Below are positions 32,851-43,344 of a stretch of 64,000 nt of DNA, one piece after another (the first letter of the stretch is position 1; every line of letters begins with the position of its first letter). The stretch covers positions 372,001 through 436,000 of the forward strand of contig JAGYXB010000160.1 of assembly GCA_022495005.1 (NCBI GenBank), read 5' to 3'. This DNA comes from Rhyacophila brunnea (Eukaryota; Arthropoda; Insecta; Trichoptera; Rhyacophilidae). Both the position numbers and the translations under genes were made by a program. Under the pieces are notes generated by a model, which searched no databases, had not been told where the DNA came from, and saw nothing but the letters and a program-made list of their open reading frames with translations.

Positions 32851-33984
32851 AAAAATAAATATGAGTAGCGTTTATCTTCTTTTCCAGATAATGAAACTTA
32901 AACATTACGAACGAAGAGTATTTTTGGAGTATATGTTGCGCCGGCTTCTTGTAATTTTAATGGAAAATCTTGAATAAAAATATGACGTTAATTTTTCCTT
33001 GACAGATAATAATACTTATTCTTAATACTAAAAAAATCTTTTTGAAAGCGATAACACGGTTATGGTAAATTTCAAATTTGCCGCCATATCGTGTCAACTT
33101 GAATGTGATATCAGCTGTCACGGAACGGCGTATATGAAAATCATTCTTATTAATATTTTCAATATAATATTATATAGAAAGCATATTGTAGAAATCAACC
33201 GATCAGTCGTCGTCAGAACGTGTGTGTGCCTGAGGAGAGAGATAACAATTTTCGAATACACGTATTAAAAACGAGAGTATACGAGAGTATTCTTGATTAT
33301 TAATTGATAAATTGTATAGTTATATTATTTCACTATTCGATAGAACTAGAAAAGTTGTGACGTAAAGCTTGCATGCTTGCAGGAATACTTTCATTCCTAT
33401 ACCCGTATACCAGAATGTAAATTACGATTCGTAGGTACTGAAAATGAGGGGGATTCGTAATACATGGCTAGAATCCAAAAGAAATTTTATAATGAAAACC
33501 GTATTTTTGATTGCGTTACTCAAAGAGGACCAACTGTCATCCACATGGGAAGAAACTTCTAGACTTTGAGAGTCTTGAACAGGCTCGCACACAAGGGGAG
33601 GAGTTTGGGGTCCAGACCCAATATTAGTTGTTCTTATTCTTCTTCAGGACCTCATGATTGACGATCATGACACCGATGATTTGACTATTAAACAGCCTTC
33701 TCAATAGATTAACTCCACTCTCCTTTCGACATATTTTACGACACGTAAGGCATGTGGTCACTTGAAGACCCGTGGCACTCATAAATTCATGCAACTATCT
33801 TGGGCATCCAATTTTTGGATTAATGCGGTATGTCTAAAAGATGAGACAGCGCGGATGACACAAATGGACACTAACCATGTCAGATATGTGCATTTAATAG
33901 CCACTTATGGATGTGACAGCTCGCAATAACATGCAGGTGAACACCGTTAGTGTTTTCCTTAGCCAGGTGTTTCTCTTATTCAAC
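32851..33984. other. Mostly unique sequence with a possible old LINE piece
   Basis: The complement of about 33640-33800 reads TTCLTCRKICRKES, which resembles the CX2C-type knuckle near the end of some LINE polyproteins, but too little is left to be sure. ORF 33062-33268 has no recognised domain. The rest shows nothing. Confidence 0.3.
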
Positions 33985-34260
33985 GACTAATTCACAAGTT
34001 TTGAGAATGTAACATTCTACATATTGAACATACATAATTTGAAAACACCTCAGATATATACATACTAGTAACAATAATGCAATTTGATAAGCATTTCATG
34101 TGGGACCTACTAGTTTACATTATCGTAATGAAGTAGGAGGTCCGTAGCTTAATTGGTTAATTGGTTAGAGCGTATTGGCGCGATACCAGTGGACGTCGTA
34201 TTTTTTTCAAATGTGATTTTTTCTAGTAGGTTTACATCTGAAGTGTTTTCAAGTTATGTA
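33985..34260. repeat. SINE-C with inverted tails
   Basis: Plus strand at 34137 has a tRNA-like A box (CCGTAGCTTAATTGG), then a tail TTTACATCTGAAGTGTTTTC ending AAGTTATGTATGTT. The upstream part (33985-34060) holds the same tail inverted (GAATGTAACATTCT, ATACATAATTTGAAAACACC). SINE-B has the same tail, so SINE-B and SINE-C share a 3' module. A second SINE-C is at 63220-63410. Confidence 0.65.
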
Positions 34261-34904
34261 TGTTAAATGGATAGTTTTAGTTAGCAGACTCTTCACCGTG
34301 CTTCGACAATCTCCTTCAACCTTTTCCCTTTCTTTGTAAGATATCTATTGATTGATATTGAAAGTCAAGAAGTTTTTTTATATATTCAAACAGGAATCTG
34401 TTTCCCATTGTGTTACTTTGAACGTATAAATCGCATTAAGCTGAAACTATACGTGCATAACCTCAAGGTCGCATATTATACTTATTTCAATATCCTCATT
34501 ATTTCCTTTCTTACTAAGGTAGGTAATATAATGAATGCCCCACGTATACTCAATATTCATTACGTCTACAAAACCTTCTTTGTTTAATAATGGGTGCTTT
34601 ATACACAAAACTAAAGCTGCCTTTGTAAAATATATTCGCATGTCCTCGATAAAAAAATATTCTGAGTAAAGCAAATCACAGCGATATCACTAAAACATTG
34701 CCATGATAAAATTATGATAATCTGGTGATATAAGAAAAATCTCTCCGGGAACGTCTCAGTAATAGCCTCGTTAACGTTGACAATATTATTAAATTTATAT
34801 TGTCTTCGTTTTTATACGATAATTTATTATATTACCATATGATTTTTAATGTCTTTTTATATAGAGAAGTAAATTATATAATGGAAAGAAAAATCATATT
34901 CGTT
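34261..34904. other. AT-rich spacer
   Basis: Overlapping short frames on both strands (34348-34587, 34447-34674) have no recognised domain. Confidence 0.4.
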
Positions 34905-35615
34905 TATTTATTGAAAAAAACTAGTGTGTCAAGATACAAAGTTTACAATAGTTAATTATTATTTAAAGTAAAGTAGAGAATACAACATACTTTCCGTTTT
35001 ACATAATGATACTCGTAACAACATGGTGATTTTAGGGATTCTCTGATGACCAAACCTGCGAGTGTGGTGAAATATAAAGCATGGAACACCTATTTTCAGG
35101 CAAGGCTTGCCCAGTAAGCTGCAATTTCGACGAGATCCTACAGCATTTATTTTACATATTATAATGAACATAACAAATTATAAATTTAAAGCGTTCACGA
35201 CATGACATAAAATAAGTGTGAGCAATGTGAGTGAATAATACAATAAGTAATGAAATTAAGAAAATAAATAAAATAACAAAAATAAAAGTAGATGGAAGAA
35301 CACAGAGTGAACTATTGATAGACCCTATTTTAAAAACTTATAAAACAACGTCCACCTAAATTCACCTCAAGTAAGTGGGATATATCAATATCCGAAGCGA
35401 TTTCATTAAACATGATTATTGCTCTCCCAATTGGCATAACTAATGGCAGGTTAGCTCTGCCCCTTGGGAGAATAAACAACGGTTGCCCTCGATTCCTATT
35501 ATAATTATCAGAGACACACAAGCCAACACCACCAAGAATGGCAGAGTTTCCATTTACGCCGCGTATAAGCGACACATTGTGGCTATTTAAGACCCGACGC
35601 GACGAAGAAGACATA
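34905..35615 (-). pseudogene. LINE-G C-terminal relic, copy 2
   Basis: Best-preserved of three copies. Minus-strand frame 35614-35330 (94 codons) reads VSLIRGVNGNSAILGGVGLC, ILPRGRANLPLVMPIGRAII and MFNEIASDIDISHLLEVN. This arrangement, a hydrophilic C-terminus ending with MFNE and a following short D/F-rich tail, resembles the end of Jockey/CR1-type ORF2 proteins; the clade is inferred. The 3' untranslated part (to 34905) shares ACAAATTATAA(A/G)TTTAA with the copy at 40335-40880. RT and endonuclease are lacking. Confidence 0.65.
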
Positions 35616-35663
35616 ATTGATGATGCAAATTATAATAAATTTGACAGTTAGGAATATAGTGTT

Positions 35664-35904
35664 TTATATTAGATTTTCACGGTTGTTAGTTATTGTGAGA
35701 GATTTTTGGGTTTCCATTGCGTGTTCTTCCTCCTGGTGTCTTCGACGTTTCGGGCTCGTTGCAGAGGCCATTCTTAAGAGATAACGTGTTGATGAAGTAT
35801 AAGGAAAAATCGACATGTGACTCGCTAGGGAGTTTAAAAACCCCATAGCTAGCCAATGCGACTGAATACTGGTTGTATCTTGCCTGCATACAATCTCACC
35901 GCGT
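35664..35904 (-). pseudogene. Unclassified retroelement remnant with stem-loop
   Basis: The minus-strand frame (35915-35664) contains MASATSPKRRRHQEEEHAME. The DNA around 35740-35785, read on the minus strand, gives AAGAATGGCCT, a loop, AGCCCGAAACGTCG, the same hairpin style as in family D and at 20901-21005. No family could be assigned. The LINE-D element inserted just beside it, using 35905-35917 as target. Confidence 0.4.
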
Positions 35905-35917
35905 ACATTTCTCATAC
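35905..35917. repeat. LINE-D target-site duplication, left
   Basis: ACATTTCTCATAC, repeated exactly at 38793-38805 after the poly-A tail. This defines the insertion ends. Confidence 0.95.
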
Positions 35918-35950
35918 AGTTGTTCCGTGTGATCGACGAACGTCGGACGT
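35914..35950 (+). promoter_or_regulatory. Inr + DPE-like internal promoter of LINE-D
   Basis: Taking the first base of the element (A, 35918) as +1, the sequence around it is ATACAGTTG, one change from the arthropod initiator TCAGTT. Bases +28 to +33 (35945-35950) are GGACGT, a perfect match to the downstream promoter element RGWYVT. The spacing is exactly the one required. Non-LTR elements with internal Inr/DPE promoters of this kind are known in insects; activity here is inferred. Confidence 0.7.
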
Positions 35951-36100
35951 CTACACAAACGAGTTAGCGAGTGTCTATAAATAATATTCGGTCAAGCGTG
36001 CGGACGTAATAATAAATTATTGTTACAAAGTTGTTTACATTTAAGTGTCTCTGACTACAGGGGCGCTTATTAAAAATCAAAAAATACAACGTTGCCAGCA

Positions 36101-37360
36101 ATGGATCACCAAAAAGAAACCCAACAAACAATGTCGTATGCATCAGTTGCTCAAAAAATGCAATTTCCGAAGAAGGAGCAAGCCATCGTTCTAGATGCTA
36201 TCGATGGCATCTCTATACGAGAATACACACTATCGATCGGGAATAAGGTAGGTCCATGTCATATAAGATATGTATCTAGGATTTCCCAGGGAAGAATATG
36301 TATATACTTGAGTAGTGAAGAACAAGCAGATAAATTAACAGTAAATCAAGAAACAGTTAAAATTGGAAACCACATACTAGAAATCAGGCCGCTGATCACC
36401 AAATCAAAGAGGATAATATTATCAAACGTGTGTCCTATAATCCCACACAGCGTTCTGGAATCAAAACTCAATGAATTAAAGATAAAAACTACATCACGTA
36501 TCACAAGCATCAGAGCTGGTATTAACGAACCGGGTTATGCACATATTTTAAGTTTCCGGAGACAGGTTTATGTAAACCCAGAAGACACAATAAAACTGCC
36601 AGAGTCAATGCAAATAAATTTTGATAATACCCTGTACTGGATTTACTTCTCCACCGAAAAATTGACATGCTTTATATGCAAAGAAGAGGGCCATCTGGCC
36701 AAATATTGTAAAACAACTGGAAATAATGAACCTCACACTGTACAATTGCCTGACTCTCTCAATGTACCAAAAGTGTTAACCTCTCTTTCGTTAGAGAGAG
36801 AAAATACACTCCAGGAGGATGAACTTGCCGCAGATATAGAGTCGGACAACTCTATTATCAACAAGGATACGCCAATCGGTTCAAAAAGGCCGTTGACCAG
36901 TCCAACTGATATCAGCAGCGCAGAATTTGATTTTGAAGACACAGCAAAAAGGAATTTAATCTCACGCATTCCTGCACTCCAACAGACACCCAAAAAATCG
37001 AAAAAAGTATCCACTGAGGATACAAATGAACTGTTGTTACCTGCCAAGGAACATGTTGAAAGTAACCGTCATAGATTTCCCATAGACTATGAAACATTAC
37101 TCAGTTTCCTTGTAAAAACGCATGGAAATCCCAATACCGAAATGATTGCGAATGAATTTACTACTGATATAGAAGCTCTTAATAACATGCTCACAGAAAT
37201 TTACAGCTATTTAAAAAAACGCAGCATTAAAAGTCGAATAACAAGAATCAAGAAAAGACTCAGTAATCCACAATTGAAAGTTTCCAGTGAAGATATTAGT
37301 TCGTTGGAAGGACAAGAGCAATTAATAGGTATAAATTTTTGCCCAATTCTAATTTGTTAA
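36101..37360 (+). CDS. LINE-D ORF1 protein with one zinc knuckle
   Basis: A 419-codon frame. The start is taken at 36101 (ATGGATCACC) because the upstream in-frame extension starts with TTG. ORF1 proteins bind the element's RNA and form the ribonucleoprotein for retrotransposition. A zinc knuckle of the form C-X2-C-X4-H-X4-C lies at residues 190-203 (CFICKEEGHLAKYC). Before it, residues 30-185 form a region with the layout of ORF1 RNA-binding domains (GNKVGP, ...RIILSNVCPIIP, ...NTLYWIYFSTEKL). After it comes a long polar, Ser/Asp/Glu-rich and Lys-rich region without a recognised domain. I/Jockey-type ORF1s usually have two to three knuckles, so one is few. The frame is fully open, unlike most transposon remnants here. 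It ends in TAA at 37358-37360. Confidence 0.85.
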   Translation: MDHQKETQQTMSYASVAQKMQFPKKEQAIVLDAIDGISIREYTLSIGNKVGPCHIRYVSRISQGRICIYLSSEEQADKLTVNQETVKIGNHILEIRPLITKSKRIILSNVCPIIPHSVLESKLNELKIKTTSRITSIRAGINEPGYAHILSFRRQVYVNPEDTIKLPESMQINFDNTLYWIYFSTEKLTCFICKEEGHLAKYCKTTGNNEPHTVQLPDSLNVPKVLTSLSLERENTLQEDELAADIESDNSIINKDTPIGSKRPLTSPTDISSAEFDFEDTAKRNLISRIPALQQTPKKSKKVSTEDTNELLLPAKEHVESNRHRFPIDYETLLSFLVKTHGNPNTEMIANEFTTDIEALNNMLTEIYSYLKKRSIKSRITRIKKRLSNPQLKVSSEDISSLEGQEQLIGINFCPILIC

Positions 37361-37666
37361 ATGATCAATTATATTTTGTGTCTTCTCCATTATTGTACCC
37401 TATTTAATATTTGGGATTGTCATAACATAACTTTATATATTGTACATTATTTATTATTTTTATTGAATTCTGACTCATATTTTGGTTGTATTTGTTTTTT
37501 ATTCCATCTCACTTCAATTGATAATTTTATTTTATTTTTTATAAAAAAAATAAAAATTTATTGTTAATTTTGACTAATTAGAATTATTTGTTGATATTAA
37601 TGTTATTGTAAGTGTAGATTGTTTCATATTTTGTGGTTTGTTATTATTTTAAATAATTTGTTTAAT
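37361..37666. other. Unassigned part of LINE-D between ORF1 and family D repeat
   Basis: T-rich sequence with an open frame of 68 codons rich in aromatic and aliphatic residues (37361-37567). It shows none of the endonuclease motifs expected at an ORF2 start. It may belong to the inserted repeat rather than to the LINE. Confidence 0.4.
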
Positions 37667-37985
37667 GCCCCTGACGTAGTATGAAATATTAATGTCCAAC
37701 CTCATTACGCATTACTTTTAAATTAGTCTGTTATTGGGAAGGTATTATTGGACGGATAATTATTATGTACCTATTGTTATATTATTTCTATCGCTTTGAA
37801 TTTTGTTTGATAAATATTGTTTTTAAAAAATGTATTCAGTTGAAAATGTCCCACTGAGGCGGACGAAACCGGTCCTAATATATTAATTAAAAGTGGAAAA
37901 ATTACTATAAGAAATTGCGTTTTATTAAATAAAAACAACAATACAATGCAGTTCCACCATGAATTGACAGTTAACAAAATAAAAG
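37667..37985 (+). repeat. Family D repeat, copy inside LINE-D
   Basis: Full-length match to 2035-2370: TAGTATGAAATATTAATGTC, then GGAAGGTATT, TTCAGTTGAAAATGTCC, GGCGGACGAAACCGGTCC and CCACCATGAATTGACAGTTA. It lies exactly where the missing ORF2 endonuclease/RT segment would be. Confidence 0.85.
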
Positions 37986-38005
37986 AAATTAGAACAATAA
38001 CATAA

Positions 38006-38632
38006 TGCATAATTCCAGCAACAAAAACCAACATTTCCAAATTTAGCAATAGTAACAAACACGGTACAAATATACAGATATACTGGATTCCAGCACATAA
38101 AGGAATTAATGGCAATGAAATTGCTGATCAATTGGCAAAAAAATCTGTAAAATACCCATCAGAAAATATAAGAATTCCATACACAGATTTTAAAGCCCAG
38201 TTTAAACAAACAATGAGCGAAAATAACGGTAAATATTTAGAAAATCTTGGGAAAGAAAAGGGAACACACTACTATCAAAACTTTTATAGCAGATCTCCTA
38301 AAACTTGGTTTAGTAAACATTGTAAAATAAAGCGAGATGTAATCGTGACAATAGCTAGAAGCAGGACAGGGCATTACAGTCTCAACGAATTATTGTACAA
38401 AATTAAAGTGGTAGATAGCCCTCAGTGTCAGTGTGGACATCCCACTCAAGATCTTAACCACATTGTCTGGCAATGTGATGCTTATGACCAGGAGAGAGAA
38501 GTGTTATTGAATAAGTTGGGATAATGCAGGTTATACCCTCCTTTTACGATTAATTCATTCCTGGCAAAACCAAATATTTCAGTTATTAAAATTGTACATG
38601 AATTTCTCCAAAAATGTAACGTAAATGTCTAG
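38006..38632 (+). pseudogene. LINE-D ORF2 C-terminus: RNase H end and Cys-His motif
   Basis: The frame opens after a stop at 38003-38005. It begins inside an RNase HI domain; IQIYWIPAHKGINGNEIADQ includes the conserved His (PAHKGI) and final acidic Asp (NEIAD). It continues through a linker (YQNFYSRSPKTWF), an R.RTGHYSLNE segment and CQCGHPTQDLNHIVWQC, the C-X1-C...H-X4-C type motif near the end of I/R1-group LINE proteins. An in-frame TAA at 38522-38524 interrupts it; after that the same frame reads on as CRLYPPFTINSFLAKPNISV to a second stop at 38630-38632. Endonuclease, RT and the first part of RNase H are absent. A related fragment is at 62100-62205. Confidence 0.85.
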
Positions 38633-38792
38633 TGTATAGTGTAACAAAAATGTAATTCTGTATCATTAATAATGTAACTATTTATGCCTGTCGTTAAAAA
38701 AAAAATGTATGTATACTTTTGTAAACCATTGTAAAGCAGAATAGCCTTCCATTCAGAGAAGAGCTCAATTGCTTCCAAAAAAAAAAAAAAAA

Positions 38793-38805
38793 ACATTTCT
38801 CATAC
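38793..38805. repeat. LINE-D target-site duplication, right
   Basis: ACATTTCTCATAC directly after the poly-A tail, identical to 35905-35917. Confidence 0.95.
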
Positions 38806-39174
38806 GAATCTATTATGGCGAGATATACCTAGCGTGCTATCATAACCACTGGTGCGACACTCACATGTGTACCAGTCGCTGCGACCTATCGCATTCACAA
38901 GATTCCCTCTAATATAGTTAAGAATAGTAGTCGGCAACCTTTTCAGACATATGGGTTGAATTCAACGTTTAGAATTAATAATTGGGCCATATATTTAAAA
39001 TATGAGATATGAAACAAACGTGAAATAAATAATTGAATAAAATGAAATGTTTAGTAACTAATTACACTTTTTGTATTATTATACTGGATTGGTTTCGTCC
39101 GCTTCAAAGGGACATTATAATATACAAAATATGGTATCATTGAGTAAAAACTAAAACAATTAGTCTTATTCTTA
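38806..39174. mobile_element. Spacer with a hAT-like left terminus
   Basis: At about 38932-38950, AGTAGTCGGCAACCTTTTC resembles the terminus of the hAT at 4992 (CAGTGGTCGGCAACCTTTT). No right end or transposase could be found. The rest is AT-rich. Confidence 0.35.
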
Positions 39175-39740
39175 TTTTACCATCCCCTAGCGGAGGTCGG
39201 CCACAATCAGGGCGATACAATTTTTTCATCTGCTAGTAGCTACACTCGTACTAATCACTGAGGTTCTTAAGCCAAGAAATGCGGCGCCTTCCTCTGCTAC
39301 GCTGATCTTTCCTTAGATGGTAAGTTGGGGAATGCTGTACTGTTGCCCGCTCATAATGTGGCCGAGGAACTGAAGTTTTCCGGTTTTGATACTACGCAGA
39401 ACTTTTCGGTCCTTTTCCATTCGATTGGGAACTTCAACATTTGCCACCCGGGCAGTCCAAGGAATTTTGAGGATGCGCCTACATTGCTACATCTGAAAAG
39501 CTTCAACTCTCCGTGACATCTCTTGGTTTAGCGTCCATACTTCCATACCATAGAAAAAATGAGAGAACATAACAACGTTAAGGTCTCAATTGCTAAGGAG
39601 GCATCTCAATATGAGAAAGACACTCCTTGCATTCTCAATTATTCTAGTTTTTATTTCCTGAGACTGGTCTCATTTCGCATTGACTAAATATTTATAATGG
39701 GTCACACGTTCAATTGGTTTGCTATTGATGACAAAACTTG
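39175..39740 (-). pseudogene. LINE-C C-terminal relic, minus-strand copy
   Basis: Same family as 18078-18455 and 53655-54270. On the plus strand it starts CCATCCCCTAGCGGAGGTCG, and then runs through GGTTCTTAAGCCAAGAAATG, AGTCCAAGGAATTTTGAGGA and GTCCATACTTCCATACCATA. Reverse reading gives the RRILKIPWTA...VLNR, YGMEVWTLN order with frameshifts and a deletion near 39225. It extends farther upstream in the protein than the 18078 copy. Inactive. Confidence 0.8.
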
Positions 39741-40334
39741 TATTGGTGTTTGGTGTCGCTTACAATTATTAGTAGATGGTTTATAAACTTTGATATTCAG
39801 ATAACTCATGCTAATTAAAATTTATATTTTAATAACCACCATAAATGTTAAGGAATTCATTCAGTCCATTTTTCATCTGATAATTGTAAAATAGTGTCAT
39901 CGTATTCCAATATGAAAATATATACATTTCTTCAAGTTCAATAATTTAATATATAGGTCGCATATTATATTAGTATGGTCTACCATTTATGGGTCACAAA
40001 ATATGTTTGTGTGGATTGCATGCGGCTCGCTGACTGCCAGTTGAATGATTAGACGAATGGACACATGAAAATGTGTCGTCGAATAGATTTTGGATTTTCG
40101 CAATAATGCGAACGACCTTTTCGCGTTTAAAATTTGGCTGACTGGAACAACTGTAATATAGTAGTGAATCGATAAACAATTAATTATCACAAAAAACGAT
40201 TTCAGATATTGAAAAATACTCTTTTATATTTTAAGAAAAATGTGCGTTGGCGCACGATACGAAAGTGTGGGTCTTGTCAGGAAAAATATAAACAGATTCG
40301 ACGTTATAGTACTGTCAGCCAGAGTTTGGTAATT
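39741..40334. other. AT-rich spacer
   Basis: The overlapping minus-strand frames at 39987-40190 have no recognised domain. Confidence 0.4.
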
Positions 40335-40880
40335 CAATTCAATTTATTTTTTTAACATATTGTGGACTTAACAAATTATAAGTTTAATTCATTCACAACA
40401 TGACTTGAAAAATTGTTATAAATAACGAAAAAAAGTAATAAAAGCGATAAAAATAACCGTGAAAGTCTCAAACATTATATAAAAAGAGAACATAAGATAA
40501 ACATACAAAGCAGTGAAAATACAATTGTACATCTATAGAAGTACAAAGAAGTACACTGAGTGTGCTAAAGAGACCCTATTTTAATTTTTTTTAAATAGCG
40601 TCCACCTAACTCACTCTCAAGCAAGTGAAATATATCAATTACACCCGAATTAGCACCCGAAGCAATTTGGTTGAACATAGTTATCGCCCTCCCAATTGGC
40701 ATTACCAGTTGTAGGTTGGTTCAGCACCTTGGGAGAATAAACAACTGATGCTCTCTATTTATAAGATAGTTATCAGGGACACATAGGTCAACACTGCCCA
40801 GAATGGCAGAGTTCTCATTTATACCTCGTATAAATCGAAAAAAATACGTAGCTAAATAAAGAACTCTTCTAAATTGCAGA
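40335..40880 (-). pseudogene. LINE-G C-terminal relic, copy 3
   Basis: Minus-strand copy of the 34905-35615 fragment. Shared blocks: CTCCCAATTGGCAT, CCTTGGGAGAATAAACAAC, AGAATGGCAGAGTT, and the 3' untranslated TAACAAATTATAAGTTTAAT. It ends at about 40335 with CAATTTATT on the plus strand. Stops interrupt the frame. Confidence 0.7.
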
Positions 40881-42121
40881 CTGCAGTATATACTCGTAAG
40901 TATGCAAGCATAATATAATACAAAACAAATCTAAAAGTCTAAATTAGCATTGAGAATTTTTACTGAAATTACCTGCTGCGTGATTCCGAGAAGGCAAACC
41001 GTTTATACCAGGCATTATTTAGTTTATTATTATATTTCATTTACGATATTATCATTTTTTTAAGTAAGTACATGTATTTAGGTAAAATATCAATTATAAT
41101 AAATTTTAGGTGAATACATATATTTACAATTGAGACTATTAGTTCAAAAGTCGGTTATCTCCATTTTATATATTATCACCTCAATACTACAACTAGAAAA
41201 CTCTGATTTGGTCATTGTTGGGAAAATTAAATTTAAACTTTACTTGATTAACATAAATCTAGGCTATAATTATTATTTAAAATAAAAATGGAAAATTGTG
41301 CTTGTCTAATAAATTGGGAACTATTCAATAATGTTCGATTGTATAAAAAGATATCGTAGATATATCATTGTATGTATTTAATGCATTTATGGTTTTAAAG
41401 TTATCTAATATTTTCAAACACAAAACTAATATAGTTCCAATTAACTTCTGACTTAAGTACCTAGTTTCATCGTTTTGTAGAGAATGACGTCATGTAGAAT
41501 CATATTCAATAGATAACTAAAAAACAGTGAAAATCAAAGTTATCTAGATGTAGTATTGAGGTGACGATATATTATTATATGTGGTGGTTTTAAGGATTTT
41601 TCCATTGTAATAAACAATCAATTCCAGTTTTATTTTTTGATATGATAATATCAAACCGGAAGTGGATTGTAAAGTCGCCATTCTTATTATATTCTGCAAC
41701 CGACTTTAAACATATTTTTTTTTATTAATTTTAGTGATTTTTAGATTGTTTTATTTAACTACTCGCTTATTCTAAATATTTTCAAACAGTTAACACAATA
41801 AAAGAATTTTTTTTACAACTGTACAAAATAATGAAAAATATTAAATTTAACACATTTGATACTTGTACGTGTTATTTTTAACTATTTTTAATTGCGAGAT
41901 GCTATTAAACTGTGGTTGGTTGTACTATAAAAATATAATCTGTTGATTTTTTCACAAGACATCCCAATTGAAACATTTATTCACGATTCAAACAGATATA
42001 CATGTTTTTTATAGTAAACATTTTACTCATATAAATAATAAAACACGATGCAAAAATAAAGTTTGGTATAATTAAAAAGTTATTCTGAATATCTATGTTA
42101 TTTTACTGTCCAAATTGATGG
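40881..42121. other. AT-rich spacer
   Basis: About 1.2 kb of AT-rich DNA without a recognised gene, RNA or repeat. Two stretches (about 41155-41165 and 41550-41570) may pair weakly (ATCTCCATTTTATATATTAT). Confidence 0.4.
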
Positions 42122-42345
42122 GATAGGCAACGGTTAGATCTATGTATGCGCCCCTCCGTTCGCACCTCACATCACCACCCCGCCGCTGCTATCTGACCAC
42201 TTCACATACTCGTGATGAATTGTTTCAAGTGCGTTATTCGACATCGGTTGGAGGTAGGTACGCGTATATCTACCCATGTCACCTCACAGTTTCGCCGCTG
42301 CTAAATGACTCAAATTTAAATTTATGTATTTAAGTACATATAGTG
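42122..42345. repeat. Repeat shared with 56395-56520
   Basis: ACGGTTAGATCTATGTATGC, CACCTCACATCACC, CGCTGCTATCTGACC and TTTCAAGTGCGTTATT recur in near form at 56395-56520. In both places a SINE-A lies nearby on the right. A second, shorter repetition of the same motif is at 42240-42305. Confidence 0.6.
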
Positions 42346-42354
42346 AGCTTTACC

Positions 42355-42588
42355 GACCATGTCCGATCCTAATAAGATCATATGGGCTTCCACAGAGTAG
42401 AGGTTTGTATTAACAGATTTTGTTTTCACGAGAAATGGATATCAGCCACTTACTCAACCAATTAGGTCCATACTCTGACTCATGCATAATTTGAAATTCA
42501 ATAAATGTGTACTTTGCCAGACCCAGGATTCGAACCTGGGACCCACGATGCTATAGGCCGACGCTTAAGCCGCGTGGCCATCGTGGGG
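42355..42588 (-). repeat. SINE-A copy, minus strand
   Basis: tRNA-like head on the complement from 42588: CCCACGATGGCCACGCGGCT, B box GGTTCGAATCCTGGGTC; tail to GGATCGGACATGGTC at 42355. Well preserved. Confidence 0.85.
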
Positions 42589-43344
42589 TGAACTTTAGTA
42601 AAGTTTAGTATTTTGAGTGATCGAAGACACAATCTTACTACCGAACATTTGGAACAGTAGGTACATTGTTTATGTTTACAAGAGTAAGAAAATGTTAAAT
42701 AATTGTTAATTAATAATTATTATCATCGATATTTATCAATTGTATGCTGATTTTGAAATAAAAAACTAAAATTTACTATTAATGTTGCATATTTTAAGCA
42801 TTTTTATGCATATTTTAAGCTTTTTATGTTGCATTATAATCCGGTCTCTAGACATCATCAGGATTGAAAACTATCTCTCATGAGACTGAGAGCAAGCAAA
42901 ACTGTCTTAAGAGCAGATGTGAAGACTTGCAGACTTGAAGAAAGTGAAAAGCGAGCATGCCTTGAAGAAAGACAGTGTTATAATAAAGACAACCAGGAAC
43001 TTGACTCAATTTATGATGAATTTAGTAAATAGTCATATTTTCATTTGGCTTTATTATAAACCATGATTACACAAACAGTGCCATCTAATTTTTTTCACAA
43101 CAAATTTATTCATACTTATTGTTTATAAGCTTTGAAATTATTACGGGGTATTATATTAACAAAGTAACTTTTAGGGCTAAAAAAGTTAGATACAATCTGT
43201 AGACAATTTTAATTTCAAATCGCCTGTTATTGTATGAATTACATTTTAAAATTCAACGAGCACACCCTTTTCTGAATTCACAAATGGAGTCTAAATTTTA
43301 CAACGTTTAGTGTTGATTCAAAACATAAATAAATTTATTTAAAA
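42589..43344. repeat. Spacer with a short repeat shared with 60715-60845
   Basis: GAAGAAAGTGAAAAGCGAGC and ACTGTCTTAAGAGCAGA (42890-43025) recur in near form at 60715-60845. The shared stretch could encode KESEKRACLEE-like residues, but no family was identified. The rest shows nothing. Confidence 0.45.

Larger units (their letters stand above)
35918..38792 (+). mobile_element. Full-length but internally deleted non-LTR retrotransposon (LINE-D)
   Basis: A 2.9-kb element bounded by an exact 13-bp duplication (35905-35917 and 38793-38805) and ending in about 17 A. Order: 5' untranslated region with promoter-like motifs (35918-36100), ORF1 (36101-37360), unassigned sequence (37361-37666), a family D repeat (37667-37985), then the RNase H and Cys-His tail of ORF2 (38006-38632) and a 3' untranslated region. 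The endonuclease and reverse-transcriptase domains are missing. The intact duplication shows it was inserted as a unit, either already deleted and copied by a helper, or deleted afterwards. Confidence 0.9.

Noticed and set aside
34348..34674. Genes on both strands
   Set aside because: Overlapping antiparallel frames in AT-rich DNA, each under 80 codons and with no domain; chance frames.
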